Source: Nemertoderma westbladi
Lineage: Eukaryota; Xenacoelomorpha; Nemertodermatida; Nemertodermatidae
Assembly (NCBI GenBank): GCA_032718475.1
Contig: JAUCBJ010008988.1
Location: 1-64,000, forward strand
Reading direction: 5' to 3'
Length of the DNA: 64,000 nucleotides
Shown in pieces: positions 48,121 through 59,610 of this stretch. Made by a program: the position numbers and the translations under genes. The notes beneath the pieces are model-generated. The model was not told the DNA's origin. It did not search any database and saw only the letters and a program-made list of their open reading frames with translations. Position 1 is the first letter of the stretch. Each line of letters begins with the position of its first letter.

Positions 48121-49689
48121 ACCCAACACGATGCCACTCTGAAGTATGGTTAATTGATGCTTTAATGTATGAGATATACGAAAGCTGATAATGTATAATT
48201 GTTTCTTAAAAACAACAAGGTATGCTCTTCATCATCCTACAGTATATTGATCAATTTAAATGTAATATTCTTATTCAAAGCGTCTAATATTGAATATATT
48301 ATTTAATCTAGCCTAAACATTGATACTTATTTACAAATGTTGTAAATGTAAACCTGGACAGTTAGAACTGTTTTCACTCAGCCATTGACAAGCAATTGCA
48401 ATGCTTTTGGAAAGAGCGTGATGAACCATAATAACGAATGTAGTCGATATCGTAAAAATCTGAATTCTGCAGACCAAGATCCATTGGTGATGCACTTTAA
48501 TCTAGAGAAAAGATCCTTAAACTTTTCACTTTTTTAATTGCATCGAATACAATTGTAAGCCATAAACCTGTACTATTGACTGTCGTTTATTGATTTGGTT
48601 AGAATAGCATGCCTCTGTAGTAAGCTGGTCCGTCCTTTAGGTCTGCCTTAATTTGATACTTACTGTAACATTGTGCTAATTATGTAACATTCTCCTAATT
48701 CACTGAGACAATTAATTCGCGGATTTGTGAAAATAAGTCCCTGTATCGCACCTTATGGTATCTTATTTTTTAAAGGGCAACCGGAATAGGCCTATCAATG
48801 ATTTATTAACCAACCAGAATTCGGCGTACGGTTCCATTCCTATGACCCTATGAATGAGGCTTTTATATTTCCAGTTTACAAATGTAATTTGATGTGTTGA
48901 CCTGTGAGCAGGAGTACAGACAAGGTGTACTAAATAATTATAATTTGTGTTGTTTCTTCTAATATAGGGCCTACCCATTTTTGTCTACAAAACTGCGTAC
49001 ACCTATTTACGTCACTGTATGAAAATGTGTGCAAGTATTTAGGTTAAAAAATGCTAGAAATAGGCTACACCATCAGATTAATAAAACAAACATTTTTATC
49101 AACTCGAAACCACCCTTTTTTCAAACTTAAATAAAATGCTACGAAATTTGGTAGATAGTTTAACACCATTTCTACTGCTGGCTCTTGCCAGATTTTACAG
49201 TTTTCAAAGTATTTAGCTACAACAAGCCGTTCAAAAATGCATATTTATTTATATACTCAATATCTTTATGGCCAGAGGTGATGTGGAACTGTTTAGGTAG
49301 CCTTGGTGACTGAATTATTTATCACAATAGCCACAAGTATACATTATTAATTTATGAATTGAGTCATGACCTACTATAAAACAGTAGTTATAGTAGGTCA
49401 TGATTGAGTCGACATGGTTGTTTTATGTGCTTTGGTCACTGAATTCTTTCGGACAATATGTTATATTTGATTCATTTAAAACTAGAGTTTATATGTTTGT
49501 TTCGGTTTTTATGGCTAATTTCTTTGTGGGAATAACCGCACTAATGTTTAACAAGTTTATGAAGTGAGTCGATATGTCGTTTTATAGGCCTACACCAATC
49601 CGATTAAAATATGTCACCGAATTACGACAATTTATTACATATGGATGTGCATTAAAGGAAAGAAACAGTCTTTTTTGTAAAAAAAATGC
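48121..49689. other. Gene-free stretch
   Basis: AT-rich. One diverged, minus-oriented unit of the GGAGCAGGTTACAG family is likely at 48595-48650 (GATTTGGTTAGAATAGCATG). A perfect small hairpin is at 49366-49408. No gene supported. Confidence 0.5.
49366..49408. repeat. Short perfect hairpin
   Basis: ATGACCTACTATA and TATAGTAGGTCAT form a 13-bp stem, extended imperfectly by GAGTC on both sides, around an AAACAGTAGT loop. Confidence 0.75.
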
Positions 49690-50110
49690 TTTTTGAGATA
49701 ATCTCCTTTATATTTTGAACCTTCCACCGTAAAACTGTCTTAATATTTATACAGTTTTACAGTTTATCATGAGAACAAACAACATTTTGCTAACATTTTT
49801 ATTGTACGGGATTTCCTGATCACTGATTTCATTTCCGATGTATATTTTTACTTTTAACGAAATCTAGTCTGTCTGTTATCACTCCTTCCGAGTGTCTGTC
49901 TGTCAAAATTAAAGGACAGCATACCGGCTTGCTACAAGTTTTACTGTGAGGTTTTCATGATTGTCGATTTCAATTATGATATCAACTTTCAAATGTTATG
50001 GCTTCGAAACTGTGTGTTATTCTGTTAATCTGTCAGAAATATTTTGGAAAGTCCAACAGGCGTAGTGCCAACATGCAAACGACGTATATAAATTTGAAAA
50101 CTGATGGAAA
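49690..50110 (+). repeat. Dispersed repeat, copy 2 (see 17525-17990)
   Basis: Starts GAGATAATCTCCTTTATATT and TTGAACCTTCCACCG, and has GGGATTTCCTGATCACTGAT and GAAATCTAGTCTGTCTGT in the same order as the other copy. Confidence 0.6.
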
Positions 50111-50354
50111 CACTGACATCCCCTGTAAGAATTTTTTTAGCAACACAGTAGTGTGCTTTCTAATGCTTTGAATGACTTACCGACACACTCAAATTCTGCC
50201 AAAGTTGTACGCAAATTCTAACCAATTGACATACGCAATTGCGTGAAAAAGGCTATATTTAGCGTTTACCAATATATAATTATGTAATACTCTCTCGCTG
50301 CGCTCTCGGTACATAAATACAATCTGGTCATCATGACCCTGAAAAAGCAGCAAC

Positions 50355-50530
50355 TTGGAGTAGTGGTGACATTCCTGGTCTTTCAATTAGGAAGGCGTGG
50401 TTCGATCCCAAGGTGGTGCAGCACTATTTGGGCACAGTTCTTTAAATGCTGCAGCCTAGCCCAACGGTGGCTTCACTAGTCGATAAATGGGAACCAAGGC
50501 AACTTGGGAAACAGATTCTACATTCAAACA
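50355..50530 (+). repeat. tRNA-derived SINE with conserved body
   Basis: A B box GTGGTTCGATCCC (about 50396-50408) follows a diverged A-box region, and a 110-bp body continues through GCAGCCTAGCCCAACGGTGG and ATAAATGGGAACCAAGGCAA. This is the head-plus-body order of a SINE; the family is unknown to me. Confidence 0.6.
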
Positions 50531-51316
50531 TTCATAACCATAAAAAGTGCTACTGTTAACACACTTATGTATAAATAGTTATTAACTCTTAAAAATATTT
50601 AAAAAAAGGCAAATATAAGTTACAGAAATTAACGAAATTTATTAATAACATATTAATTAACCTGGATTGATAGTAAAATTATAAGTTAATAGTAAAAGTA
50701 ATTTCTTATGAAACTCTTTACCCCTTTAGCCTACAAAAATATAACAACAACAGAACTGCTACTATATAAGATATTTTCTATAAAATATAAAAAATTATAT
50801 TAAATTTTTTTCAAAACATCCAAAATTTACGAAAGTGAGATTACAAGTCGTTAAAAGTCAATCGAGTCACAAATTACATAGATGATTATCCCTTTGACAA
50901 TAGCAAATTAACCTCGGATTCATAAAAAATTAAATTAAACATCATTACTGCCAATAGTGGTAATTTATTGTACTAACAGCAACTCATTTAGCGAGTTAAG
51001 ATTAAGTCCAATTCGTCTCTGTTGCATAAGAATAACTATTATCGTCTCGATAACAATTAATCCCATTTGCCAAACATTGTGAATTTGTTTTTCATAAAAA
51101 TATTAAACTTTCGGGTGGCTAAGTCAGGACGAGATACAATAAGAAATAAAATTGTCGTATCTTTATATTTTAACATTTTCGACTCAACTGAAATTATATT
51201 TCGTATCGAACATAACTTGCGGTGGTATCGAATAATACGATGATTAATTCTCGAAATAATTTTCAACAGAATCTGTCTCTACAATTTTGGAGAGAATGAA
51301 AATTAATGGGACCTAT
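50531..51316. other. Gene-free stretch
   Basis: AT-rich sequence; nothing supportable seen. Confidence 0.45.
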
Positions 51317-51762
51317 ACGGTGGTGATTTCCGGCCATTTACTACTTTATCGAGTATTTATTTCATTTTTTTCAAAAGAAGTATTTTTTTCATTTTTTTGA
51401 AAGTTTTTTTTTCATTTTTTTCAAGGGTAAGGATTTTTTTCATTTTTTTTTCGAAAGTATCTGTTTCATTCTTTATGTAGAGATTTCAGGCTTTCCGTTT
51501 CATTTCCTATTCATATGCACTAGTGTATTGTGGTAATGTACAGTACTGTAGTGGGACTAGGCCCTTTTCACTGTGCCAGTGCTGTGTTCCGGTCTGGTAG
51601 TAGGCATATTTTTTTTGTTTACGTCCCTGTCAGTAACGAATAGGTCGTTCCTAAAAAAAAATGAAAAAATTCCTTTCGAAAAAAAAATGAAAAAAATACT
51701 TGCTTTCGAAAAAAATGAAAAAAAATACTAAAAAAGTAGTGAATGGCCGGAAATCACCACAA
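51317..51762. mobile_element. MITE-like foldback, GTGGTGATTTCCGGCC ends
   Basis: GTGGTGATTTCCGGCCATTT (51319 onward) is exactly mirrored by AATGGCCGGAAATCACCAC ending at 51760. Inside each arm are repeats of TTTCATTTTTTTC with GAAAG between. No coding frame is present. Confidence 0.82.
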
Positions 51763-52340
51763 AACAATATTTTTTATGACTAACTACAAAAAATTTTTAA
51801 ATCACCTTTTTATCGGAAATTTTTTCGTATTGATTCGTCACCATCTCATCACGTCACATTCGTATCTTAACCCATCGCGGGCGAAAGTAATTATTTTTTT
51901 ATCCGAATTAAAAATTTCCGATCGGTTGAAAATTAATATCAAATTTATATGATTAATCTTACAACCAAAATAACAAATAATGATACAAAACCAAGGTTGT
52001 TAGCCCACGTTAGATATCAAATAATAAACAGGAAAATATAGTAGGCCTAAAAAGTTTATTTGACAAAAACAAAATCACATAATTATTTATTTAAGAAAAA
52101 TATATTTTGTTACATTATAACAAAATAAAACAATATAAAACACATCGGGTATGTTCTCGATGGCTATTCTAGGGAAAACGTTGATAGTTAAATAGTGAAG
52201 TATTAATGTGTTAAAAAAATAATGTAATAACTCGAGTATGGGTACGACGAGTATGGTAACAGAGTTATCCGCTGTATGGTAGCAGTGGATCAGTGCAATA
52301 AAACATACAATATTGTAGTTCTTCCATAACAGTACACGCT
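51763..52340. other. Gene-free stretch
   Basis: AT-rich; a 69-codon open frame (51743-51952) starts within the MITE end and is not credible. Confidence 0.45.
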
Positions 52341-52342
52341 AG

Positions 52343-52719
52343 TGTTTAAACGGGATCATGCTTTTCGGGATTTCCGGGACCGGGATTATCACTCTCGAGA
52401 TCCCGTTTTTCGGGATCGGGATTTCAATTTTACATTAAATTCCTTAACGTTAATAGTATATTGGGTAACACTCACTTCTTACACTTTTGAAATATTAGTA
52501 AGATAAAGTTATATTAAAATTGTTTTTCAATTGATTACTCGATGGTCTACTGACATATAAATTCGATATAATCGAAACATCTCCGTTCTGCTGGAACTAT
52601 TTATCAGCTATTCAACAACTTTACTTCACTATTTTTATACTTCGGGATCCCGTACCAAAAAAAGTCGGCATTTGACGCCGGAATATTGTTTTTTTGGGAT
52701 CGGGCTCCTGTTTAAACAC
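52343..52719. mobile_element. Short inverted-repeat element, GTGTTTAAACxGGA ends
   Basis: GTGTTTAAACGGGATCATGC (52343) is mirrored by GGGCTCCTGTTTAAACAC ending at about 52719. Subterminal CGGGATCCCG/GATCCCGTTTTTCGGGATC words repeat on both sides. This general layout is common in hAT-like MITEs; flanks agree at only 5 of 8 bases, so no target duplication is claimed. Confidence 0.65.
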
Positions 52720-53361
52720 GCACAGTAGTTAGGCACTATATCTTATCTTATTTTCAAAGTTTTAAAAAGTTCAAAGTTTGAAAAACATCAATGTATGGCA
52801 ATAAGTCAGCAGACGTAAAAAATTTCACTAGTTATGGATATTCCCTGTATTCTACGGTCAAAGGCTTCAAAAGAAGAGTCATAGACATAGGCCACTGCCG
52901 TTATGCCACAAATACGTCACAGATACAAATGATGCTACAAACTCGAATGACGTCACAAATGTGTCTGTAATCTGTTTAAAAGCAACTGTGAATTGATCGT
53001 GGATGTCAAATGTGTGTGTAATCTGTAAACTAATGAAATAATTTAGTGAGGAGTTAAAAATTACGAAATTTCATAAAATATAATTGGGGAACTGTAGACA
53101 GTTATTTCATATACCATAATCTACGTGAAATGTTTAAACATATTTTAAATATATTCTGTAAACTTTGGGAAATAAAACATAATATGACATGTCTTGATGA
53201 ATTAATGAATCTTATTTTTAAAAGGAATTTTTGATGGGTGATTATTTTATACTACACAATACAAACTGAAACAAAAATAAATATATATATATACCAAGAC
53301 GCAAAAAATCGTACAAAAAATCGTTGACAATCACACCGTTAATGATTAATCCTTCACGGAG
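52720..53361. other. CEP192 downstream region
   Basis: Presumed CEP192 3' UTR and spacer; AT-rich, no gene. A few CGTCACA/TGACGTCAC words occur near 52910-52955. Confidence 0.45.
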
Positions 53362-56300
53362 TTATTTAATATAAGCTGATCCTACTAGCTCCACAGTCAC
53401 GCTGTCCCCGGTAGCAGCACAATCTATGACGACACAGCCACCATGGTTACCAGGGCGATGCGGGGCAAAGGATACCGGCAATTGGATGAAATGATTCGCC
53501 CCAATCACGTGACTCGAATGACGGAGGTAGAAGTTCGAATCGTTTGAGTTCACGCAACGGAATGTTACCGGAAAGTCCGTACCAAGGGACAGGTTCTTTA
53601 CCATGATTCGCGCTTTAGAAACCTCGCCCACGTGGGTGTCGGGACACATTACAACGTGGTCCTTGACAACAATCACTTGTTCGTCGCTATTGGGAGGAAC
53701 TGGCAGGTCAGTTGTTGCCCTGCCGGTAGGATTATGGGTTGGTCGCCTTGGGGGAAGTTGCGGTGAATCTCCAGCGGATGAAGATGGGTCTATATTATGG
53801 GTTAGTTTGGATGGGTCTATATTATGAGTTAGTTGAGATGGGTCTGATAGGAACTGGGATACGGACCTGCGTGGCGGTGGGCTTGGGGCTGCCACTGAAC
53901 GACTGATAGGGGGCGGTAAGTTGTGAGACGATGGGCGGTCACAATACCCAACAGGGCCTTGTAATTGGTTAGAAATAGTGGAACAGGACTTGGACTTTGT
54001 GAGGCCACTTTGCGGACTTGATGTTCCCATCCTGTTGATAAGGTCAACACGCTGACGCACGCTCGGAGAGTCCCGGACCGCATTATTACTACGGGTTGGA
54101 CTGCCATGGTGTTGGGCCTGGGAGGGTCGAGAAGCACTTGGTATCTCCGGTTTCCCTATTAAAGAAACTTTTAAGTGTTTGATGTCCGAATAGAAAACCT
54201 CGGCATCACGGGGGGTAGGGGGGAAACAACGGCCACCCTGGGGGTCCGAGGGGGACTCACCCGGGTACGGGGTCCTGAAGCTGATACGGTCAAGCAGAGG
54301 GAGTTCCTGGAGGGCCGATGGACGACGACTCAATTCACTCCCGGTGAGACGGAAGTGCTGCCGCAGCACCTCGTCGCCCCACAGCAAATGGACGAGGGCG
54401 AGAGAGTCGGATCGACGATTCGGTTCAGAGCTACTCGGGTTAAACATAACGTAAATCTTCCGAGAACGACCTGGTTCAAGAAGGAACTCTTGCGGAGTAA
54501 CGCTGATAACTGAGTCAGGGGCAACATGTTCGGCTGTAAAGTCCAGACTGCAGACTGCCTTGACAAACGCCGACCGGCTGCCAATGTTGGAAACCACAAA
54601 GTCAATAAGAATGTTCCTCATTGGTTGAAGTGATCCAATCTGCATTGTGAAGAGCGACTCGGATATACGTTGAAGGGTTGAATGGTCATCAACTATAACT
54701 GAAGCACATCCGGTGTAACAGAAGAGAGGCAGAGTGTATCGCATAGAGTTGGCAACAGGTTGGATCTTTAGGAAAGATTTATAGGATCCTAAAGGAGCAC
54801 TGCCCTCACACTGGACTCTCACTCGCAGGTCCTGTCTTGGTGCCATGGTAACAGGTAGGGAGTCTGAGAAGCCATGCTGCGTTGGATGGCAACTAATAGT
54901 AAACATACGATGGGGATCTTCACGTATTAGTAAACGGATATCTATATTGGAGTCAGTCATGTTCCTGAGCAGAAAGTTTTCCTGGGATGCACCCCCTAGT
55001 GTCACACCGCAAAAGTGTAAGAACTCCTTGCTGCACAGTACCAGTTGGTTAGGGGCACCAGTCTGTGGCCTGGGGCGTAGTGCATTTGCAGACTGGGGTT
55101 GTATTTGACGAGGTACAGTGCCTGGTAGACCCTCCCCTTCTAAAACTATCTGTTTTGTAATACCAAATGATTTACATTCTAGAATGAGTAACGATGGCAG
55201 CCGACGTGAATCCTTAGGCTGAAACTGTATTGTGAAAACAGATTCACTCCCGGGTTGAATGGCAGTTGTTGTGGGATTAATGGCGAATACTTCAGAGTTG
55301 CCACTGATAGCAGCACTTAATTGGGCAACTGCATTACCAGTGTTACGGACAGGTAACAACGTTTGGGTTGAGTTGCCTCGACAACAAGCCATGGATATTC
55401 TGTAACGCAAATCTTCGGGAATTACAATCTCTGGGGATGCCACACACCCAATGAGCTGTAAACTTTCTAGAACAACTTCTCGGTTTACATCCAATAGGAT
55501 ATCTAACCTGCCCCTAATGCAATCTCCTCTCCCAGCAACTGGTGTAACAAATGATTTGATGGAAATTGATTTACGATATGTTGAAGTCAATTGAAATGGT
55601 TCATTTGTTGAGGAACTCGTCCCATCAGGTTTCAATGTATTAAAACCTCCAAACTCTTGATTGTACTGGATTATTCTTATCTTTATTGGCAGTTTTGCCA
55701 CGGTTGTTGAAATCTCCAATGATATTAAGGGGCAGCTGTGAACTGAAAGTAAACCAAAATCAATTACCCCAGCTTCACTCACTGGGCTAACAGTGACAGA
55801 AGGAGATTCCGCAATACCTTCCAGAACAATAGAACCACGATCGAGCACGCTATTGGTTGAAACGACCGCGAACTCAGAAGAATACAAACCCGGCAAATTT
55901 GGTGCAAATAGAACAGGGATATCAGTGGTTGAGCTTGGTGGGATTGTGTGCCTGTCTCCAGGGATACATATGATGTCACCAGGGTCAGTCCCGTCTGTCC
56001 CATAAGGCACCCCATCCAGTTGCAATGAGATCAATACAAACTGAAGTATTGCCGGCTCAGTAACAGATGCATTGTGCACCGCTAGGTGGTGTAACTCACT
56101 GAGACCCACCATGGCCGGTTGAGACAGTCGGTTGGCTGGAGGTAGGAACACTGTAGGAAGGGGTTTATGTCTGGAGACATGGCGATGGGACTGGTTTCGG
56201 GACCCAGCATTAGGGGGGTTTATAACACCTGCCACAGATGATTCAATAACAGAAATACCTAGCTCATAGAAAGTTTCATCATTATGCTGTGAAGGTCCTT

Positions 56301-59300
56301 GGATGGGGTTATGACGACCAGTTTGCTCTCCAAATTGTTCCTGGACTGCCTGCAAAGGTTTGCTTTTTGTAATGGAATTGTGATTAATGGATTGGGCGCT
56401 CTGCTGAGTTTGTAACTTCAACCTGTCTGGATAATGTTGCTCATGAAAATCTCCCTGATACTGTTGTCTTTCCCTTTGCGCCTCTACTTTATATGGGCGA
56501 GGGGACGCATTCTCCATCCAAGGAGTCTGATTGGATGTATGAGGCCCATCTGTGGACTCCACTATCCTAGACTTACTGTAATAACCTTCGTTCTGTTTAT
56601 CAACTGTATCTTGGAGATTCCGTGACTCAAGAAGCCGGCCGTTTCCTTTAGCTATATTAGACTTGCTAGCAACAGCAACCTGAGGTTTATCCTTTAAAGT
56701 ATCCAGTGTTAAATTGGATTCTAGAATAGAATCGTTCGTCCATGTACTGCTACTTGTGGCCAATGATGTATCACCTTGGTCTGAGTCCTTGCTAATTGAT
56801 TCTTTTCTGGAGTCTCTCCCTCTCACAGTTGATCCATTCTGGGACTTAGCTATTTGTGATGATAGTCTCGGTTTAGTATCTTGGTCCAACATGTAGTTCA
56901 CCTTTTCCACAACCTCTAAAGGTTCATCAGGTAAAGGACACTCCTGTAGAGAATCACAGTTATAAGTCTCGATGTCTGTTGGGTTCGGTTGCTCAGGTAG
57001 TGATTCGACTAACATTTGGGATGATATAGATGCAGGCCTGTTGTTCTGGAGATTGGTAAGTATCTGTGCCCCGGTACGATGTTTATTGGTGTGTCGGTTG
57101 GACTGACGTGCTGATCTGAGTGTCTCAACACCCGAGTCCGATGATCGAGTGCTGCTAACACTCAGTGCTGAGGACCGCCTAGGAAGAATTAATTTTGTAC
57201 TTCCCTGAGTAATATTGGTTGTATCTTGGTACCCATCAGTGGTATTGGTACCGGGACGAATATCATTGACACCATCAGTGATACCCGCACTGGCAACACA
57301 AGGAACATCATTGTTACCTTCACAAAGATCATCAGTAATCCATGGAATTTGAGAGCTACTTTTAGGGTTATCCTTAAATTGTGGTATATTGCCTTCCCTT
57401 GATGTAATCATTGTACTGAGAGATATATTACTGGGATGTTTATTTATTTTAGTTAGACTGTTGCGTGTATCTACTACATTAGTTTCAATTGTACTACTTC
57501 TATATTGCACTGGGCCATCGTTACTGCGTTCTGTTACACTGCCAGGATTATTCACTGTTATCTTTATTGCATTAGATTGCCTTGGGGAAACATTAACAAC
57601 AACCTTCTCTACAAATGTGTCACGCTTTTTGCCAAAATTATCAGCCTTTCCAATGGAGGTAGGTTCAGAAAATACAGACGGAAGAGGCACAGAGAAACCA
57701 GTAGTCTTAGACTCAGTGTCATTAGAGAATATTGAACTAGCAACACTGGAAAGAGAACCAAAATTGCCACGAGGCACCTCACTAGGAAGACTGCAGTTGG
57801 GCAATCCAATAGAGCTGTGGCTAGGCAACCCAATCTCATCCAGTGAGTCTTCATCAAACTCAGAAGTGGGTGATACAGATTTGGATGAACCACGGGGGAC
57901 AGTAGCGAGTAGCTGTTTCGCGAGGGACCCCGCCGAATCATCAGCAAGATCCGAGTTACGCATCATCTGCTGTATGGTGCTGAGTGGCACATTGTGGGTG
58001 CTGCCATGGGCACTGCCATTAGTGCTGTTATCGGTCTGCAACCAACTCTGAGTGCTGCTATCTGCTTGGAAGGAACCTGGGATGCTGTCATCCACCTCGA
58101 TGGAGCTAGGTGTGCTGATATTGTCAATGAGATCTGACGGTGATTTAGCAACATGCTCGCGGAAGTTGACCAACTCAGGTGTGATTGTTCTATTCTTTAC
58201 ATCAGTTCGAGGTGGAGTGCCAGGGTGGTCCTCGTGGCGCCTTCTCATTGGCGTAGAGTTGGGTGCACCAACTCGCCGAGCAGGACTCAGTATAGAGCCA
58301 GTCCCCCAAGCGGGTCTATCCCCCAGACCCCCTAAAGGGAAGGAGCCAGCAGTAAAGTAAGTCCCAACCGAGACCATGGATGCATCAAAACCTTCAAGTT
58401 TCTCTCTACTAGCTGAACCCAATTCATTCTTATCAATAACTTGATTGTCATCTTCTAGAGTCCAACTGCGTGAGTTATCAAATTGGTCCTCTTTCTCTAA
58501 CTCTGCCATAAACTGTTTTCCAGAAAAATTAAAATCATCTCCTTGGAAACCACCCTGGAAAGAATCACTGTTGCATAACAATGCATTTGCATTATTGTCA
58601 CCGAAGATGCTCAGGTTCTTAGTAACCATTGAGAATACATCATCATCCCAAATAGGTTCCTCTATGTCCCCCAGAGTGGAATTACTCCCCATACTCAAGC
58701 TGTGGTTCTTCCAGATGTCTGATTGATGGAAAGATGACAAAGGGTCATTGTAACCAGGGGAAACAGGTGTGTCATCACCTCCATCCGGGGAACTGAGCTT
58801 ACTCCGGACAAAGTATCTCTCACCCGGGGCCGAACTCTGACCCTCCAGATCACCAGAGATGGTTCGGTCTTTCACTTCATCATATTGGGAAAACTGAACG
58901 CTTTTCTGAAGGTCGGCTCGATGGGAATCGAAGTTGTCCTGAGATCGTGGATGTTGTTTCATAAACTTGTGTCTCAGTGGGTGGGACATTAGAGCCTTCA
59001 GAGTGGTGTCTAAGTCTACATCCAATAGTGCCTGCGTGTCTAGTTCACTGGCATTAAGAGAGACCGTGAAGGCATGGCTCATATCGGGAAGGGCCAATGA
59101 ATCTTCATCAATATCAGAGAGATGGTCACTGTACGGACTCGCTGGTCTGTGTTGTGACTGTGGGGCAGGCCACACTGGTGATGTAGCTTGTGTTGAGGGA
59201 GTAGTTATTTGCCTGTGGTCGGAAAAAGTAGTTTGTGACAGGTTTGAAACAGTTTGTGGTTGGTTAAAAACAGTTTGTGGTTGGTTAAAAACAGTTCGTG

Positions 59301-59610
59301 AGTGGTTTGAAGCAGTTTGTGGTTGATTTGAAGCAGTTCGTGGTTGATTTAAAGTAGTTTGTGGCTGTTGATTTAATGAGGATGATAACAGATTGTGACC
59401 ACCTTGTTCGTTAGGATTATTTGTTGGCGCGTCAAACCAAGCCTTGCCATTGATTGAAGTCGAACTCAGAATTGAACCCCCATCAGTAGATGGTGAGAAT
59501 ATATCCGAAAATTGTCGTGCCGGCATTGGAGCATTGTCTGATGCATTATTACCAGTAAAGGGAGTAGCTCCTGTCGCAACTTCAAGCATGGAATCGTCAT
59601 CCATATCCGA
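53362..59610 (-). CDS. CEP192: CEP192 exon 2 (2082 codons and stop)
   Basis: Open from the acceptor at 59610 through ATG 59604 to the stop at 53362. Near the start (about 59215-59350) six imperfect 8-residue repeats of the NQPQT type (ASNQPQT, VFNQPQT, VSNLSQT) come from a 24-bp tandem repeat. Long frames on the opposite strand (for example 57389-58051) are shadows. Confidence 0.92.
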   Translation of the reverse strand, partial: SDMDDDSMLEVATGATPFTGNNASDNAPMPARQFSDIFSPSTDGGSILSSTSINGKAWFDAPTNNPNEQGGHNLLSSSLNQQPQTTLNQPRTASNQPQTASNHSRTVFNQPQTVFNQPQTVSNLSQTTFSDHRQITTPSTQATSPVWPAPQSQHRPASPYSDHLSDIDEDSLALPDMSHAFTVSLNASELDTQALLDVDLDTTLKALMSHPLRHKFMKQHPRSQDNFDSHRADLQKSVQFSQYDEVKDRTISGDLEGQSSAPGERYFVRSKLSSPDGGDDTPVSPGYNDPLSSFHQSDIWKNHSLSMGSNSTLGDIEEPIWDDDVFSMVTKNLSIFGDNNANALLCNSDSFQGGFQGDDFNFSGKQFMAELEKEDQFDNSRSWTLEDDNQVIDKNELGSASREKLEGFDASMVSVGTYFTAGSFPLGGLGDRPAWGTGSILSPARRVGAPNSTPMRRRHEDHPGTPPRTDVKNRTITPELVNFREHVAKSPSDLIDNISTPSSIEVDDSIPGSFQADSSTQSWLQTDNSTNGSAHGSTHNVPLSTIQQMMRNSDLADDSAGSLAKQLLATVPRGSSKSVSPTSEFDEDSLDEIGLPSHSSIGLPNCSLPSEVPRGNFGSLSSVASSIFSNDTESKTTGFSVPLPSVFSEPTSIGKADNFGKKRDTFVEKVVVNVSPRQSNAIKITVNNPGSVTERSNDGPVQYRSSTIETNVVDTRNSLTKINKHPSNISLSTMITSREGNIPQFKDNPKSSSQIPWITDDLCEGNNDVPCVASAGITDGVNDIRPGTNTTDGYQDTTNITQGSTKLILPRRSSALSVSSTRSSDSGVETLRSARQSNRHTNKHRTGAQILTNLQNNRPASISSQMLVESLPEQPNPTDIETYNCDSLQECPLPDEPLEVVEKVNYMLDQDTKPRLSSQIAKSQNGSTVRGRDSRKESISKDSDQGDTSLATSSSTWTNDSILESNLTLDTLKDKPQVAVASKSNIAKGNGRLLESRNLQDTVDKQNEGYYSKSRIVESTDGPHTSNQTPWMENASPRPYKVEAQRERQQYQGDFHEQHYPDRLKLQTQQSAQSINHNSITKSKPLQAVQEQFGEQTGRHNPIQGPSQHNDETFYELGISVIESSVAGVINPPNAGSRNQSHRHVSRHKPLPTVFLPPANRLSQPAMVGLSELHHLAVHNASVTEPAILQFVLISLQLDGVPYGTDGTDPGDIICIPGDRHTIPPSSTTDIPVLFAPNLPGLYSSEFAVVSTNSVLDRGSIVLEGIAESPSVTVSPVSEAGVIDFGLLSVHSCPLISLEISTTVAKLPIKIRIIQYNQEFGGFNTLKPDGTSSSTNEPFQLTSTYRKSISIKSFVTPVAGRGDCIRGRLDILLDVNREVVLESLQLIGCVASPEIVIPEDLRYRISMACCRGNSTQTLLPVRNTGNAVAQLSAAISGNSEVFAINPTTTAIQPGSESVFTIQFQPKDSRRLPSLLILECKSFGITKQIVLEGEGLPGTVPRQIQPQSANALRPRPQTGAPNQLVLCSKEFLHFCGVTLGGASQENFLLRNMTDSNIDIRLLIREDPHRMFTISCHPTQHGFSDSLPVTMAPRQDLRVRVQCEGSAPLGSYKSFLKIQPVANSMRYTLPLFCYTGCASVIVDDHSTLQRISESLFTMQIGSLQPMRNILIDFVVSNIGSRSAFVKAVCSLDFTAEHVAPDSVISVTPQEFLLEPGRSRKIYVMFNPSSSEPNRRSDSLALVHLLWGDEVLRQHFRLTGSELSRRPSALQELPLLDRISFRTPYPGESPSDPQGGRCFPPTPRDAEVFYSDIKHLKVSLIGKPEIPSASRPSQAQHHGSPTRSNNAVRDSPSVRQRVDLINRMGTSSPQSGLTKSKSCSTISNQLQGPVGYCDRPSSHNLPPPISRSVAAPSPPPRRSVSQFLSDPSQLTHNIDPSKLTHNIDPSSSAGDSPQLPPRRPTHNPTGRATTDLPVPPNSDEQVIVVKDHVVMCPDTHVGEVSKARIMVKNLSLGTDFPVTFRCVNSNDSNFYLRHSSHVIGANHFIQLPVSFAPHRPGNHGGCVVIDCAATGDSVTVELVGSAYIK

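Noticed and set aside
57389-58051. 220-codon plus-strand frame
   Set aside because: Lies entirely antisense to the well-supported CEP192 exon 2 and has no domain.
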